Positions 21,719-32,818 of a DNA stretch of 64,000 bases are shown in pieces. This DNA is from Incurvaria masculella (lineage: Eukaryota > Arthropoda > Insecta > Lepidoptera > Incurvariidae). A program made the translations under genes and the position numbers. Below the pieces are notes generated by a model that was given only the letters and a program-made list of their open reading frames with translations, had not been told where the DNA came from and searched no databases. Location: NCBI GenBank assembly GCA_946894095.1, contig OX335652.1, positions 11,183,001 to 11,247,000 on the forward strand, read 5' to 3'. Within the stretch, counting starts at the first letter, position 1, and every line of letters starts with the position of its first letter.

Positions 21719-22684
21719 AACGGAGCACTTAGCGCAGCTCCCTTTCCCGCCAAAATACCTAACCGATTTTCTACGAGCTCAATGGTTGCGGGTAGATCGA
21801 ACATACTTACGCACCGGAGGAGGAGCGCGCGGGAGACGAGACGCGAACATTTTGAAGTGCAAGAAATAGTATAGAACTATTTAGGAAATTCTTTTGGAAC
21901 GATTATTTTTGAATTATGTGACCATGCTTGTGAGACCTCTGCCGTGTAAGAGTGTGAGAACAGCTCTGTAGCTACCCGCTGCAGGCTCGGACGCTGGGGT
22001 GGAATACGGGACATCGCACCTACAGGTTAGTGAGTTCGGTACCTACCTACCACTTCTAGTACGTCCATAAGTCCGCGATAAGTGCTTGTCAAAGTTTTAT
22101 TAATATACGTTATACCGCTCACTCTGAGGTGTACAATCATTCACTTTCAAGTCGTAACACGTTCGTCCGGTAGAGATTTTCCTAACCTATTCTCGTCATG
22201 ATTCAAATAATCATGCACTTTCAACGGCAAACAACGAATTTTAACGGCGGCATTTACATTTTCGTTCTATAAGCAAAGTTTAATGATATGAAATTTAACT
22301 ATTGTACATCTTACTCATAGAATTAGTAAGAAACCTTAGTGCGGAATTAGCAACGGCTGGTCAAACAAAAAACAACTAAACGCGTCACTTTAAGTGAAAC
22401 GTATTGAAGAAGGTTCCTTCCATCTAAGTTGATTCCATATTTATTTAATAAAAAGTGACGTGTTTTATTAGTTATAGGAATTGGAAAGAACAAAAAATCA
22501 ATTTAGGCATTACATTTTTAGTTTTTAGAAGCAACTTTACTGAGAAATATTGAGAAATCCGAGATATATCTACTACTCACCATCTTGTCTTTTGAAGGGA
22601 GAGCCAAACCATTTAATTGGAATAGGTTTTCCGGAGCGCTCTCTGCACATGAAATAAGCTAGATCAACCTTACATAGCATAGGT
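21719..22684. other. no gene; small palindromic repeat at 22370-22480
   Basis: 22370-22480 contains CGCGTCACTTTAAGTG and, inverted further on, AAAAAGTGACGTGTTTTATT. It resembles the core of the MITE at 55662-55811 (CACGTCACTTTCAGTGG, AAAGTGACGTGTTTAATCAT), so it is probably a decayed copy. The remainder is not recognised. Confidence 0.4.
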
Positions 22685-22900
22685 GGTGTTTAAAAGCATA
22701 TGTAGCGGGCACGCAGCGAGGCCGCGCCTGCGCAGTATGCGCTGCCATGGCATCGGCGGACGAGGGTGCGTGTACTGGCTTTGTTTAATGGCGGTGCGCT
22801 CTCGTCATGTCGTCGGCGGCACAATGATGCTAAATCACGCGCGCTGCGGGAGTCTCCCGCGCCGCTATCACTCTTCGGCGCTCGTCCAGGGTGTATTGGA
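22685..22900. promoter_or_regulatory. GC-rich promoter-like patch
   Basis: CpG-rich with CGCCTGCGCAGTATGCGC, resembling paired NRF1-type half-sites, then TTTAATGGCGGTGCG and CACGCGCGCTGCGGGAG. The open frames on both strands contain no domain I recognise. Inference: a promoter or 5' exon. Direction unknown. Confidence 0.3.
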
Positions 22901-23465
22901 AGAGATTGCTGTTCTGTTGCAACAACGCCAGGCGCCATGTTTTATTTTTCAGTCTACGAAGTTGTTGGGTACTTAAAAACAGCGAATAAAATAAATTATA
23001 CCCAACGCGCCCGCCCATGACACAACCTTTCATTATGATCCGACATGTGACAACATGTATATTCACCAACGGTTCACCTGATTATTTTTTCAAGGCCATG
23101 TAAACTTTAGTTACATCATCTTCTGCACCCAAGAACCTAATTAGAAATAGAACAAAGATATTACTTTTTTGAATTTGGAATCATATAACTAAAAAAGCAC
23201 ACACCCTCTACGCAGATGAGATCTGTAGAAATGGAGCAGAGAATTGCAACAGTAAGTGAGGATCGTTTCTCAGCGAAGATAAATTATCGGGCTGTCAATA
23301 TATCGCGGCCATATTAGCGCATGCGTATTCAATACAAACGCCGACACGACGCGCCACCGCGCGCTGCCGCCGCGCCGCCACAACCGCTCCCGCGCATCCT
23401 ATCATAGTCGCCGTATGTTCACGCAAACTAGGTAGGTATTGATTGGCGTATTTTTCATTGAATTA
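22901..23465. other. no gene; second GC-rich patch at 23325-23405
   Basis: Near 23318 there is GCGCATGCG, a consensus NRF1-like palindrome, followed by a very GC-rich 80 bp (CGACGCGCCACCGCGCGCTG, CCGCCGCGCCGCC). It looks like promoter DNA. No exon was recognised. Confidence 0.35.
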
Positions 23466-23700
23466 AACATGGATGACTAATATCACCTAATGCCCATGAC
23501 ACACCTTTATCAAAACAACTAGGTGCTATGACATTACTTTCCTTTAATTCTAGGCTGGCTTCTTGAACTACGTAAGACTCGGTTAATTTTCATTGCCACT
23601 CGACTCGACAATCTTTCATTTAAAGCAACCCGGGGCCTCTATTAGTTGGTTTAGGTGGTAGATCTACAGCACATTAGGATCTCAGATGACAAGGAAAGAA
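23466..23700 (-). mobile_element. SINE B, strongly diverged copy
   Basis: CATGGATGACTAATATCACC, ACTAGGTGCTATGACATTAC, TTTTCATTGCCACTCGACTC and CAATCTTTCATTTAAAGCAA follow the order of the SINE in minus orientation with many changes. Confidence 0.55.
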
Positions 23701-24555
23701 GAAAGAGAATCTGTGACCTTTATCACATGAGATCACACGGGACAAAATTTATTTTTCTCTGCTAGAATATTTCTGCGACATACGGCTGGCTGCTGGCCCA
23801 GGTTTCAAATAATACCGCATTACAAGTTTTTCTTCAGCTTGTAATATTTCAATTAGTGGCCGTAACTTCGCCATCGAAAAATTGTAAGTTCCTTGATTTA
23901 AAATTTAATGCTAGATTTTATAACCACCTCTATGATTCATATCTTAATTTAAAAAATATTTTCATCATAAACATCATTATTATTAGACCTAGAAAACCAC
24001 TATGATCTAGGAATGAAGACAACCAGAAAAATTAGGTCACTTATTTTGACTTTCGAAGCGACAAAAGCAATTTTGCGCAATGCAGGCTGTGAAAGCGAAC
24101 CCAGATATCCAGAAGCAGACCAGAAAGAAGTTAGTTTCTCATGCTGGGATTCATAAGCGTTTCTTGTGCTTGACTTTGCCAATGCAGACTTTTGGATGTC
24201 AATAATGACACAAAAAGTTAAGAAAAAACGTCAAAATTGACAGTCAGAGGGTCGCTAGCCTTCAGACTAGTGTATGCCCACGTGACCACTGTCACGATTG
24301 ACTGTGGGTTCAGGGTTCCAGTGAAGGACGGTCGTACCGCGTCCAGACGGAGTCCACGCCGGCTACTGCCCTCAAGTCGGACACTGTGCTGTCTCATTCA
24401 ATCAAGTGCTACTTATATTTGCTTAATTTTTACGGCCAGAGATGATAGTTTTGTCAAGGTTAAGGAGTTTTTATCGGAGGTTAGTCATGGAGCCAGCCAA
24501 TCGTAGTTTAGAACAGCCGGTTCGGTGGCTTCTTTCGGGTTCAAAGTTGCCTGAA
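23701..24555. other. no gene recognised
   Basis: Open frames at 24000-24182 (minus) and 24237-24506 (plus) have no recognisable domains. No family repeat recognised. Confidence 0.4.
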
Positions 24556-24712
24556 ATTAAATGGACGACTCGGACTCGACCATTACTTAATAAATGCAAT
24601 GGTACCAACCCGGGCGGCATTAACTCTACCGCCTAGTAAGTAACGAAAGGGACTTAAAGTTTAACGTGAAATCTGAACCACGAACGACGAATCCCTTACG
24701 ATATGCTAGGGA
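24556..24712 (-). mobile_element. SINE B, partial copy
   Basis: GCAATGGTACCAACCCGGGC, GGCATTAACTCTACCGCCTA, GTAAGTAACGAAAGGGACTT and AAAGTTTAACGTGAAATCTG: the central part of the SINE in minus orientation. Confidence 0.7.
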
Positions 24713-25374
24713 AGAAATGCACTAGGCCCAATTATGTTTCGTGCCGGAACCCACACCACATGCTAGCAGGTATCTTAAAATGTATTCATGCGAAAGGTTA
24801 TGGCAATAGATATTAGATACCCTTTAAACATTTGCTTGACACTGACAAGTTATATATTTTCGTAGAGATTGGTTCTTTATTTACTGAGACATCCCACGTA
24901 CGTTATATATTTGTAAGAAATGTGTGATAACAATACTACTTGACATCAAAATATTTTATAATTCATTCGTCGTAATGATTGATGGATTTTGAAAAAAACA
25001 TACAAAGTCCCCAAATTAAGCACGCAAAGCGACAGCATACGCCAACGACCATTTGAGGCCTTTTCCTTAGAGGTCTTCTGACAAAAAAAACCTAAACACA
25101 TCTTGCTAGGAAGTTGAACGCCATAAAAGGCTTCCTACCGCTTCCGAAGAGTCGCTAACGACTCCACCTCGTCACACTACTCGATACGGACCATGATTTA
25201 TCACCACAAATTGTGTACTTTTCATCGTGTCAATAATCTGCCGCCTCTGAGGTGTCGATAAGTGGCCCTCGGACGGTGTGAAATGTATAGAACCCAGAAT
25301 GTTGTGCATTGCTTAGTTGGGAAATGTTATTAAATTTATTTGTTTCATTTCATTATAACCTCAGAATAAAAAAA
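24713..25374. other. no gene recognised
   Basis: AT-rich to moderate sequence. Nothing recognised. Confidence 0.5.
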
Positions 25375-25662
25375 ACCGGCCAAGTGCGATTCGGACTCGC
25401 ACACGAACGGTTCCGTACCATCGTACAAGATTTAACATAAAAAAATCACGTTTTTTGTATGGGGTCCCTCTTTAATATATATTATTTTTAAATTTTACCT
25501 ATTTGTTGTTATGGCGGCAAAATAACTACACACTCTGTGTAAATTTCAGCTGCCTACCTATTACGGTTCATGAGATACAGCTCTGTGACAGACGGACGGA
25601 CGGACAGCGGAGGCTTAGTAATAGGGTTCCATTTCTACCCTTTGGGTACGGAACCCTAAAAA
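25375..25662 (+). repeat. repeat A, copy 5
   Basis: Begins ACCGGCCAAGTGCGATTCGG and ends TTTGGGTACGGAACCCTAAA. One arm of the palindrome has a change (GCGATTCGGACTCGC). Confidence 0.93.
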
Positions 25663-25977
25663 TGAAGGAGATGTGCCTACTATGAGACACGCTGTCTCAT
25701 ACACATAATTTGGAATTCTCCTACATTCCCTCTTCCACTTATTGTCACGTAGTGGATTTTTGGTAAGCCACTACAGTGTTCATAGCTCCTTGGCCAAGGC
25801 TAATCCAATCGCCTTGCTCCCTCTTTTACTAACACAGTGTTTGAGATAATACGTGCTTTACCTGCGTTTCGGACATTGACAACAAGGATTGAACATTCAA
25901 ACAGATCGCCGTCGTCACAAAAATCGTATTTGGTAACAGACGCTAGAGCCATTATGTTAAAGCCAGATTAAGTTGAC
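25663..25977. other. no gene recognised
   Basis: No coding or repeat signal recognised. Confidence 0.45.
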
Positions 25978-25981
25978 TTAA

Positions 25982-26100
25982 GAGGATAATGAGTTGATCA
26001 AGCTCCTTACAATGACTCGTGCCCGTTTTCTCAATCAAATTAAGATATATTTTTTCTGAAATGTTGCACTTTAAATAAATCAACTAAGAGCTACGTATGT
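25982..26100 (+). mobile_element. repeat R, left half
   Basis: Preceded by TTAA (25978-25981). GAGGATAATGAGTTGATCAA, GACTCGTGCCCGTTTTCTCA and ATCAAATTAAGATATATTTT match the left end of the element at 11045-11342. The inverted right end is not found, so the copy is truncated. Confidence 0.5.
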
Positions 26101-26602
26101 ACATATTTATTAAATGATAACTTAACTTACATGCATGCAACATCGTTTTTTTAGACGAATGTGATGATTCTACATACACATCGCAGTGGTTAGTTCTAAG
26201 ACATTTTACAACAGCACGTACTGAAGGCGACCTGTTGATTGAGTGCATGTAATTTGTGATCTCGTCGGACTGTTCCTATTTTTCAATTAACGCAAATTGG
26301 GGCTTATGGCCCGATTGGACGCCGTTTAATCACTGATTGGAATATTTGGGAGCGATTGTCGGTGGGTTGCGGAGATCGTATGTTTTGACAGCATTGATCG
26401 TAACGTGATCGGACGTCAGGTAAAAATAATTCCGATGTATCTAAGGACGTCGGTATCGATGTGCTCACAACGCGCTCTTAAAAGGGCTTATAGCGACATA
26501 TTTTATAGAGATATATTTAATATTAAGAGGATTTAGGTTCCTTATATCATTTATCACTTTAAGTTTTATTTTATCATGAATTGTACTGAATTTAGAATTT
26601 AA
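26101..26602. other. no gene recognised
   Basis: Nothing recognised. Confidence 0.45.
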
Positions 26603-26933
26603 GAACGGCCCGTAAACTATGTTCCCCATACAAACGTAGTTTACTAATCATTTGAAAAACATTTTTCCGATTTGCTTGATATCTGGTATATTATATTCTA
26701 CAATAAATAAATGTTTTGAAAGTTTTTGTTTTGCTGAAAAAACTAAAGCAAGTCAAATAACAGGCAAAAGAAAATCTTCATACAAATTTTCTTTTCACTG
26801 TTGTGTGACACAGGATACATTTTTCGAATAAACAAACACCTGCAGACATCGACATTTGTAACTGTGATTTTCAAATGATTAGTAAACTACGTTTGTATGG
26901 GGAGCGTAATTTTCTGATGCTTACGGGCCCACC
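26603..26933 (+). mobile_element. MITE E, copy 1 (TTAA-flanked foldback)
   Basis: TTAA on both sides (26599-26602, 26934-26937). Long inverted arms: CCCCATACAAACGTAGTTTA followed by CTAATCATTTGAAAA at the left, mirrored by CAAATGATTAGTAAACTACG and TTTGTATGGGGAGCG at the right. The outer ends are GAACGGCCCGTAA and GCTTACGGGCCCACC. The centre is AT-rich. 331 bp. Other copies are at 46112-46482 and 62112-62360. Confidence 0.82.
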
Positions 26934-27095
26934 TTAAAATATGAACATTTTAGTGTGTTGTAATTGTGGTGTATGTACCTATGTATATGTAGTCTATTAT
27001 TTATTCTACTTCATTTCTGTTGTAACACCTACCTACAAATATTTATATTGTCTCTCCTCATCTCCCCAACAGTTGACAGGAAGAAATCAACCTTA

Positions 27096-27253
27096 GCCTG
27101 GGTTTCACCAAGTGCTGATTTATTTTAAACGACACTTAAAGGGCCTTTATTACTGAAGTGCTGATTATTTTGTGCTGGTATCGATTGCAAGCTGCTAAGA
27201 AAGGCCCTTAATATGAGGCAATTAAGCTAATCAGCAGTAGGTGAAAAAGGCCC
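27096..27253 (-). mobile_element. Harbinger-like MITE K, copy 2 (158 bp)
   Basis: TTA duplicated on both sides (27093-27095, 27254-27256). The left end is GCCTGGGTTTCACCAAGTGC and the right end CAGTAGGTGAAAAAGGCCC. It is the reverse-complement orientation of, and exactly the same length as, the copy at 16076-16233. Confidence 0.82.
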
Positions 27254-27299
27254 TTAGTGATACAGCACCCTTGTGCCGTATTTTAGTCTTTGTATTTGT

Positions 27300-27365
27300 G
27301 GTTTTTCTCTTTGCAAAATAAATAATTTATTTATTCATCACTACCTATCCCTCCAGAGAAGCGTC
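27300..27365 (+). mobile_element. LINE 3' tail motif
   Basis: CACTACCTATCCCTCCAGAG followed by AAGCGTCGTGATGGCATGG. Its relatives lie at 39405-39452 and, inverted, at 60945-61010. I recognise the pattern (CTGCCTACCCCTCCGGGGA plus GGCGTGATG) as the end of a lepidopteran LINE. No coding part remains. Confidence 0.35.
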
Positions 27366-27958
27366 GTGATGGCATGGATGCAAATTTAATACAGTTACTA
27401 GGAAATAAATATGTTGTACATTTTATGTAGTTTCGATTAAATTCTTTTTTAATTAATTTCAACGGCTTTCTTTATAAAGCAAATCAGAAGGTTTTTATTA
27501 CCATAAAGGTAAATTTATTCTAGTTTGTTTATGATAAAAGTATAAATGAAATACTTTGTATAGATCTAAGCACACGTAACATGAATAACCCAAGAGTTTT
27601 GTAATGGCTGCAGTATTTCTCAGCGTAAGTAATTTAGTTCAACTGGTGCAATAAATTTAAAGTATTCGAGACTTCTAATAGTACCGTCAAGGTACCATAA
27701 TGCCATAATTGCGATAATCAGGGTAAGCAATCAGGGTAAGCAGATCAACCAGCGCTTGACTGTAAAATTGAAAAGCAACTAATATTGCTTGATCTAGAAA
27801 CATGAACATTCATCTCAACTGGGGCGAGAGAGAGACAACGTATGTAGATATGGCTACTAATAACTGCCTCGTAGAGTCCGTTGCAAACCCTATTTATTAG
27901 TTTCGTCAGTCGGCGTCAGACGGAAAGAAAACAACAATCAGGGCCCGTAGTCCCAGCT
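27366..27958. other. no gene recognised
   Basis: AT-rich. Nothing recognised. Confidence 0.5.
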
Positions 27959-28148
27959 GTCACCTAAATTGGCGTAAATACGTCGACGTTGCCGTTTACG
28001 CCGACTCCGCGTTTTCATACAAATTGGAAGTCCAAGTTTGACTTTGACAGCTTGAAGAAGTAAAACCACAGAACGTCTAGTAAAAACTTGTAAGGAGTTT
28101 GACGATTTTAAGGAACTTCGAAGTTCCGTAAACGCCAGTTTAGGTGAC
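27959..28148 (+). mobile_element. 190-bp MITE with 17-bp terminal inverted repeats
   Basis: The left end GTCACCTAAATTGGCGT is the reverse complement, with one mismatch, of the right end ACGCCAGTTTAGGTGAC. An internal mirror (TTACGCC and GGCGTAAA) is also present. The flanks AGCT and AACT do not form a clear duplication. No coding capacity. Single copy in the window. Confidence 0.65.
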
Positions 28149-28299
28149 AACTGGAACTAGCAGCTCAGTCGTCAACTGATCGTTGTTTTCGCGGTTCGCC
28201 TCTTGGCCGTGGTGTTGTACACCGCCTGCTACTGCAGGAAGGTCTCTGGGAGGGGGGGCTTCTTCAGGCCACTACTACAGTAGGGGCTTCTTCTTCAGA

Positions 28300-28625
28300 G
28301 GCTACTTCTCTCTGCCGTCTGACGGTCGGACGTGGAGCGGTGTCAGTTCCCATATGTGCGGCAACTGTGACGCGTCGACTTGCTTGAAAATCGACGTCGC
28401 CAGACAGCCGATGAAGTCGCCCAGTGGCTCGATCTTTGCCTTGAGGTCCATCGCGATGGTTGCGTTCCTCACGTAGCGGGGAGCGCCCGTGATGGTACGG
28501 AGCGCTAGGTTCTGTTGGGCGCGGACGTTCTTGCGTCGCGTCTCCGGAACCAGCGCGTACCACGCCGGCGCTGCGTACGTGAGGCGGAACCTCAAGTAGT
28601 ACTTGCTTGGTAAGCAGGGGAAGGC
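28300..28625 (-). pseudogene. jockey-like LINE, RT C-terminal fragment
   Basis: Minus-strand frame encoding RLTYAAPAWYALVPETRRK, RAQQNLALRTITGAPRYVRN and a tail containing PLGDFIGCLATSIFKQVDAS, ending at a stop at about 28302. This is the region after the polymerase palm in jockey-clade elements. The catalytic domain and 5' end are missing. An overlapping frame of 207 codons (28264-28887) on the same strand is a shadow. Confidence 0.8.
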
Positions 28626-29140
28626 CCTGCGTAGAAAGATTAGTAGCCATGCTGCAAAAGAGACAGCAGAAAAAGAGTAGGGGGGGAGTAGGGGGCAATG
28701 AGCCCGGGGCTGGTGGATGGCTCAATGGGCAGGGGTTATTTTTATATTTTCGGTCATCCTGTTGCATAACAAATCTTGATTCAAATACGTATTCATTTTT
28801 ACACTGGCCGTTGAGTGGTAGAGACGCTTGCTTAGGACGAACCGTAACTACGTAAAACAAAAATCGTGGGTGAGTTTCACAGGACATTCAAATTATTAAT
28901 ATTGTTAAGTACCATTTTTAGGCATTACGTGTCTCTGAAGACAGGATTATTTTAAGAAATCCTCTTTCAACTCCAATATAAAAGATTATTTAAATAAATA
29001 TGATTTTTAATTTTTATGGAATGTTTTAAATACTTATCTCTATGCTATGTCAAGCGTGTGGGAAAACTAGTGTAGTGACATTTTAATCAAGATTGTATAT
29101 AAAATATATCCTATTTATAACACGGTTTATAATGTTCGTA
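28626..29140. other. no gene recognised
   Basis: A G-rich run (28675-28700) and AT-rich DNA. Nothing recognised. Confidence 0.45.
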
Positions 29141-29147
29141 ACCTTGC

Positions 29148-29215
29148 GATTTGGGGCGCTTCTCAACTGAGAGGCGTAACGTGGGTTCAATACCCAATGG
29201 CGGCACCGCTGTCTT
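29148..29215 (+). repeat. tRNA-like segment (possible SINE head)
   Basis: CGTGGGTTCAATACCCAATG forms a T-arm-like hairpin with a consensus B box (GGTTCAATACC). Upstream, GGGGCGCTTCTCAACTGAGA could be the remains of the anticodon arm. The A box and acceptor stem are not convincing. Confidence 0.3.
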
Positions 29216-29575
29216 TCTCGTTTATTAAGTTACATGATTGCTACCACTGTGGCGTTATAAAGCTTTAAAGAACAATAGCAATGGTCTCGCTTCGCCACTC
29301 ACTCATGTGACCCTCAAAACATTATCGGGCGAAACTAGGTTGAACATAGTCAACTGTTGGGTAACCTAAGACGGTATATTGGTGCCCGGATCCAGAAATG
29401 GCGTCCGTAATGGTTTTTGTTTTAAAAGCTTACTAGTTTAAATCCATCATTAAGAAACAGTCTGTTTATCTCACCATTTCAGAAGATGAGACGTAATAAT
29501 CAATTGTCATTGTTTTCTAATCTTCCAAAGTGCGCATCCTGCAAGAGGTTGCGTGGAACAGTCCCGCAGGACGCG
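29216..29575. other. no gene recognised
   Basis: Nothing recognised. Confidence 0.45.
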
Positions 29576-29830
29576 TGTGAGCCCGCGACGAACGAGCGCG
29601 GGGTCCGTAACGACCTGCCCCGGGCAATATTATAATTGCACTGCACCGCCACCGCACCGTCTCCGCACCGCCGCCGCACCGCCGCTGCATCGCCTCCGCA
29701 CCGCCGCCGCACCTCCACCGCACTGCCGCCGCTCCGCCGCCGCAACGCAGCCGCACCGCCGCCGAACGCGCGCCGTCGCAACCTCCATGCACGTGTCGTG
29801 CGCATGCGGGCACGAGTCGCGACAAATTAC
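29576..29830. repeat. CCGCCGCA-type GC-rich tandem repeat and flanks
   Basis: 29639-29766 consists of irregular CACCGCCGC/GCACCGC units of about 8-9 bases, giving open frames on both strands made of Arg, Ala, Pro or His-Arg repeats. I do not call those coding. The flanks are CpG-rich and may be promoter-like. Confidence 0.6.
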
Positions 29831-30363
29831 GCGTTGAACGGACGCCAGGAAACATTGTAGCAATCATCGAAAGACAAATGACTAGAGCGGAAAATAATGT
29901 GAGATATACAAACAATTTAAGAAAATTCGTTTCGTTTCTTGTAGCGTCCGATGCCACATAAGCATTTGGTGTCGGAAGCAACACGATTTAATATTTAATC
30001 TTTAAAATGTATACCGTAAGGATCCCTTTCATACAATTCTGTCGCAAGTTGCGGTGTTCCGATATTCCGTCTTTCTTTGAGTTTTTTATGTAATCCTTGC
30101 ACCGTTTACCACACGATTGGGCATTTTAGGGGCGCATTATTAGCCAGGGGCGACGCACAGGCGTATGACGACAGTGAGTCTGGCGACAAAGTGGTGTGCC
30201 CGCGACGCAATGAACACCACTTTTTTTGCTCCATTTTTGTTGTATGGAAGCCCGAGTGCACCCGCACCGATACCCGATTTCGTCATAGACCATCATCCGA
30301 AATCAAGCTCGCAGAGAGGCCGCAATTAGAAGACGGTCAGTATGAAAGGGCCTGTCCTTACGT
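29831..30363. other. no gene recognised
   Basis: The open frame at 30077-30370 has no recognisable domain. Nothing else identified. Confidence 0.4.
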
Positions 30364-30474
30364 ACACTGAGAAAAAATATTGTTGGCCCAACAAAGAAAC
30401 TTTAACCCTGGAGAGCCGTGATAGTGAATTGGTTGCAACGACAACCTTTATTTTGTCGACCATATATATATATT

Positions 30475-31312
30475 TTTTTTATTTTTTATTTTTATTTATT
30501 TATTTATTTACACACACCAGTACAGATAATCATCGATATTAAGAAAAGGACAATAGCTAACTTAAATGTATACAATATAAAATAAAAACGAAATTCTAAA
30601 CTGTACTAGCGAGAGGCTGGTAAGATTGATCGTATTCTGCCACCTAAACTGGCCACAAGGCTGTTTTATAGGTGGCATTTACAATTGTGCCTTTACTGTT
30701 TATATTTGGGTATCTCTCTTAAGTTTGTAATCGATGGATGTTATAAATGATATATTTTAAAATTAAAAACTTAAAAAAAAAAAGAAAAATAACAAAGAAA
30801 ATTAAAAAGAGAAAAAAATAAGTGTTTTGTGTATGTGTGTTCTGTAGTATGGGAGGGTGTGTTCGTGTGTGCGTGTGTGTGAGGTTGAGAGAGGGTGTGT
30901 GTGTGTGTGTGAGAGAGAGGGTGTGTGTGTGTGTGTGTGTGTATGTGAGAGTGAGAGTATAAGGATGAGGGTGCTTGCATATGTTTGTTTGTTTAATTTT
31001 ATGTAGTAACATAGAACAGGTGCTCAGTCTCCTCATAGTCCTTAGAACCGAGCCATTGTGTTAGGTTCTTCTTTAAAACGGCCATGCGGGTGCCCTTGAA
31101 GTTGCATTCATCAACAGCCTTATTGTAAAGGAAAGGTCCAAGGAACGCTCTGAATCGTTGCCCGAAAGCGGTTCTGGTCACATGTACTGCTAACCGGCCT
31201 GTTTGTCTCGTATTGTATGTAATGGCAGGATTCGTTTGCGGGATTCCATGCACCCATTTAAGAAGCTTTGCAATGTACAGCTGCCGTACACTTAGAAGGC
31301 ACATACAATAGA
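30475..31312 (-). mobile_element. 5'-truncated LINE inserted in repeat F
   Basis: Minus orientation. The T-rich run at the left (30481-30512, with TTTA repeats) is the reverse complement of an A-rich tail. Coding sequence at about 30999-31308 encodes the end of a RT polyprotein: AITYNTRQTGRLAVHVTRTA, FGQRFRAFLGPFLYNKA and LKKNLTQWLGSKDYEETE. This is a typical CR1/jockey-type C-terminus. The region between, including a GT/GA microsatellite, is the 3' untranslated part. Confidence 0.75.
30825..30962. repeat. GT/GA microsatellite
   Basis: Alternating runs of TGTG and GAGA about 135 bp long inside the LINE 3' region. Strand-shadow open frames rich in His-Thr come from this. Confidence 0.85.
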
Positions 31313-31580
31313 TATACAATCTAACAAAGTAATTCTAGCAAAACATGCTAGACATTGTTGCGCTCGAAACTTCCACTTTGTTACACTAACAATCAGTGAC
31401 CAAAGTTGTTACAGTAACAAATACGACTTTGATTCAATGACAAAAAGCAATTGACAAAATAAAAGCTGTCCTGAGAAATAAGCTCGATTCGTTAAAGTAA
31501 CAACTTATTTTGGTGCTTCAACAATTTGTTTCTGACAACGTGATTTTTGTCACTTTGTCAGCCTACTTTTTTCTCAGTGT

Positions 31581-31905
31581 AGTAATATTTATGTCAATGA
31601 ATTTAACATGGGCTTATTACTGGAGGAGCGACCGCGCAAGTATTTTCAGAGATGGTCCATTAGCATAATTGATTTATTCTGGCTCTGATCACACATGTTA
31701 TTTCTTAATAGGTAAATATTAATTGATTTTCAGAGCTTCAGGACTTTTTGAACTTGTTCGCAATGGCCAATTTACGAATTCCTAACGATAGGATACCAAT
31801 TTTCGAGAAAAAATATGCTGCACCTCGAATTTTTGGCTAGGCAAGTTTTTGCCTGCCCAAAACAAGAACACAACTTTGCATAATTTCGCAAGAAGACTAA
31901 ACTAC
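31581..31905. other. no gene recognised
   Basis: AT-rich DNA left of the BEL element. Confidence 0.5.
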
Positions 31906-31910
31906 AAAAG
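31906..31910. repeat. target-site duplication, left (AAAAG)
   Basis: The five bases AAAAG directly before the 5' LTR recur at 38535-38539 directly after the 3' LTR. BEL/Pao integrases typically make short duplications of about 4-6 bp, so this fits. Confidence 0.88.
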
Positions 31911-32371
31911 TGTTTAGTTTTCGTAAAAGCCAAATGTGCTTGTCACACTTTGCTTATGACTGGACCTTTTGATTTAAATAATACAAATTCTATTGTCTAT
32001 GGCCCCATTCAAATTTTAAAATCAAACTGCCATTTTGACATTTGACCACTTTTTCATTGAGCTTCCTAGGAGCAGCATCTCTTGATTTTCTAGCTTTCGT
32101 TAGTTTTCGACAATGGCTAAAGGACAGTGCCTTCGCTACTATTACTAAGCCCTGGTTAGCCTCGCGAAGTGCAGCAGCTAATTTAATCCTCGGCGGGATC
32201 CCTAACCGGCGGAGAGTTGCGGCGTTGCACCTCAACGGCGCCAGTGTAAGGTAACTCCGAGCCCCCGCAAAGGAACTGTCTGCACTAATTAATTATTCGT
32301 CGCCTTTTTCGTCATTATAAATCCTTTTTCTTCGTTTAACCTATACAGTCCACCCTTCTCGTTTTCTCACA
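31911..32371 (+). repeat. 5' LTR of the BEL/Pao element
   Basis: TGTTTAG at the start and TCTCACA at the end. 461 bp. CATTATAAAT (about 32313-32322) is a possible TATA box. The antisense open frame of 81 codons inside it also appears in the 3' LTR and I consider it fortuitous. Confidence 0.95.
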
Positions 32372-32389
32372 TTGATCCTTCGGCCGAAT
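32372..32389 (+). other. candidate primer binding site
   Basis: TTGATCCTTCGGCCGAAT follows the LTR directly. A binding site normally starts TGG to pair with the CCA of a tRNA. Here TGATCC could be a mutated TGGTCC, so the match is imperfect and the primer tRNA is not assigned. Confidence 0.3.
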
Positions 32390-32818
32390 ATAATTGACCC
32401 ATCGGCTAGTTATTGAAATAATCTACATTTACAGTGGTTTTTGTATTTATTATTCATTGGTTCCATTAGTAAAATCATCAAATTTAAAAAAGTTTTTAAC
32501 ACAGTTTTTAGCAAAAATTATCGTTTGTCTGTTTCATGGTATATTTATATGGATATATCTTTATCGTTTTCGTACATAAATACATAATTGTATACGTATT
32601 TATATTTAAAACACTAAATGCTTATTGGCAACAGTTCAATTTATTCAAATTATAAAATTTCACAACATCAAATATTTGTGGGTACTCTCAAATTATTTCG
32701 ATTCGAAATTTGATTTGACTGGCATTTTTATTTTATAACATTACAGTTCTTATCAACCTAAGCTTCGTCTAAGCAATTATCTTTGTGTTATTTTCGTATT
32801 ATTCCATTTGAACATAAA

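Larger units (their letters stand above)
30364..31580 (+). mobile_element. repeat F, copy 2, split by a LINE insertion
   Basis: ACACTGAGAAAAAATATTGT at the left and TTTTTTCTCAGTGT at the right are the same ends as in the copy at 17649-18016. The sequence matches that copy up to GTCGACCAT (about 30473) and resumes at ATACAATCTAACAAAG (about 31313). Removing the intervening insert leaves an element of about 370-380 bp. Confidence 0.85.

Noticed and set aside
28264..28887. 207-codon minus-strand frame
   Set aside because: It overlaps in another frame the LINE sequence with recognisable RT tail motifs. Its own translation is low-complexity and matches nothing I know.
29500..29984. Arg/Gly/Ala-repeat frames over the CCG-rich stretch
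   Set aside because: Low-complexity by-product of the tandem repeat, present in several frames and on both strands.
30719..31036. His-Thr-rich minus frame over the GT/GA microsatellite
   Set aside because: Translation of a microsatellite in the 3' region of a LINE.
31990..32235. 81-codon antisense frame in the 5' LTR, repeated at 38153-38398 in the 3' LTR
   Set aside because: Its conservation merely reflects LTR identity. No recognisable domain, and the sense strand functions as LTR.
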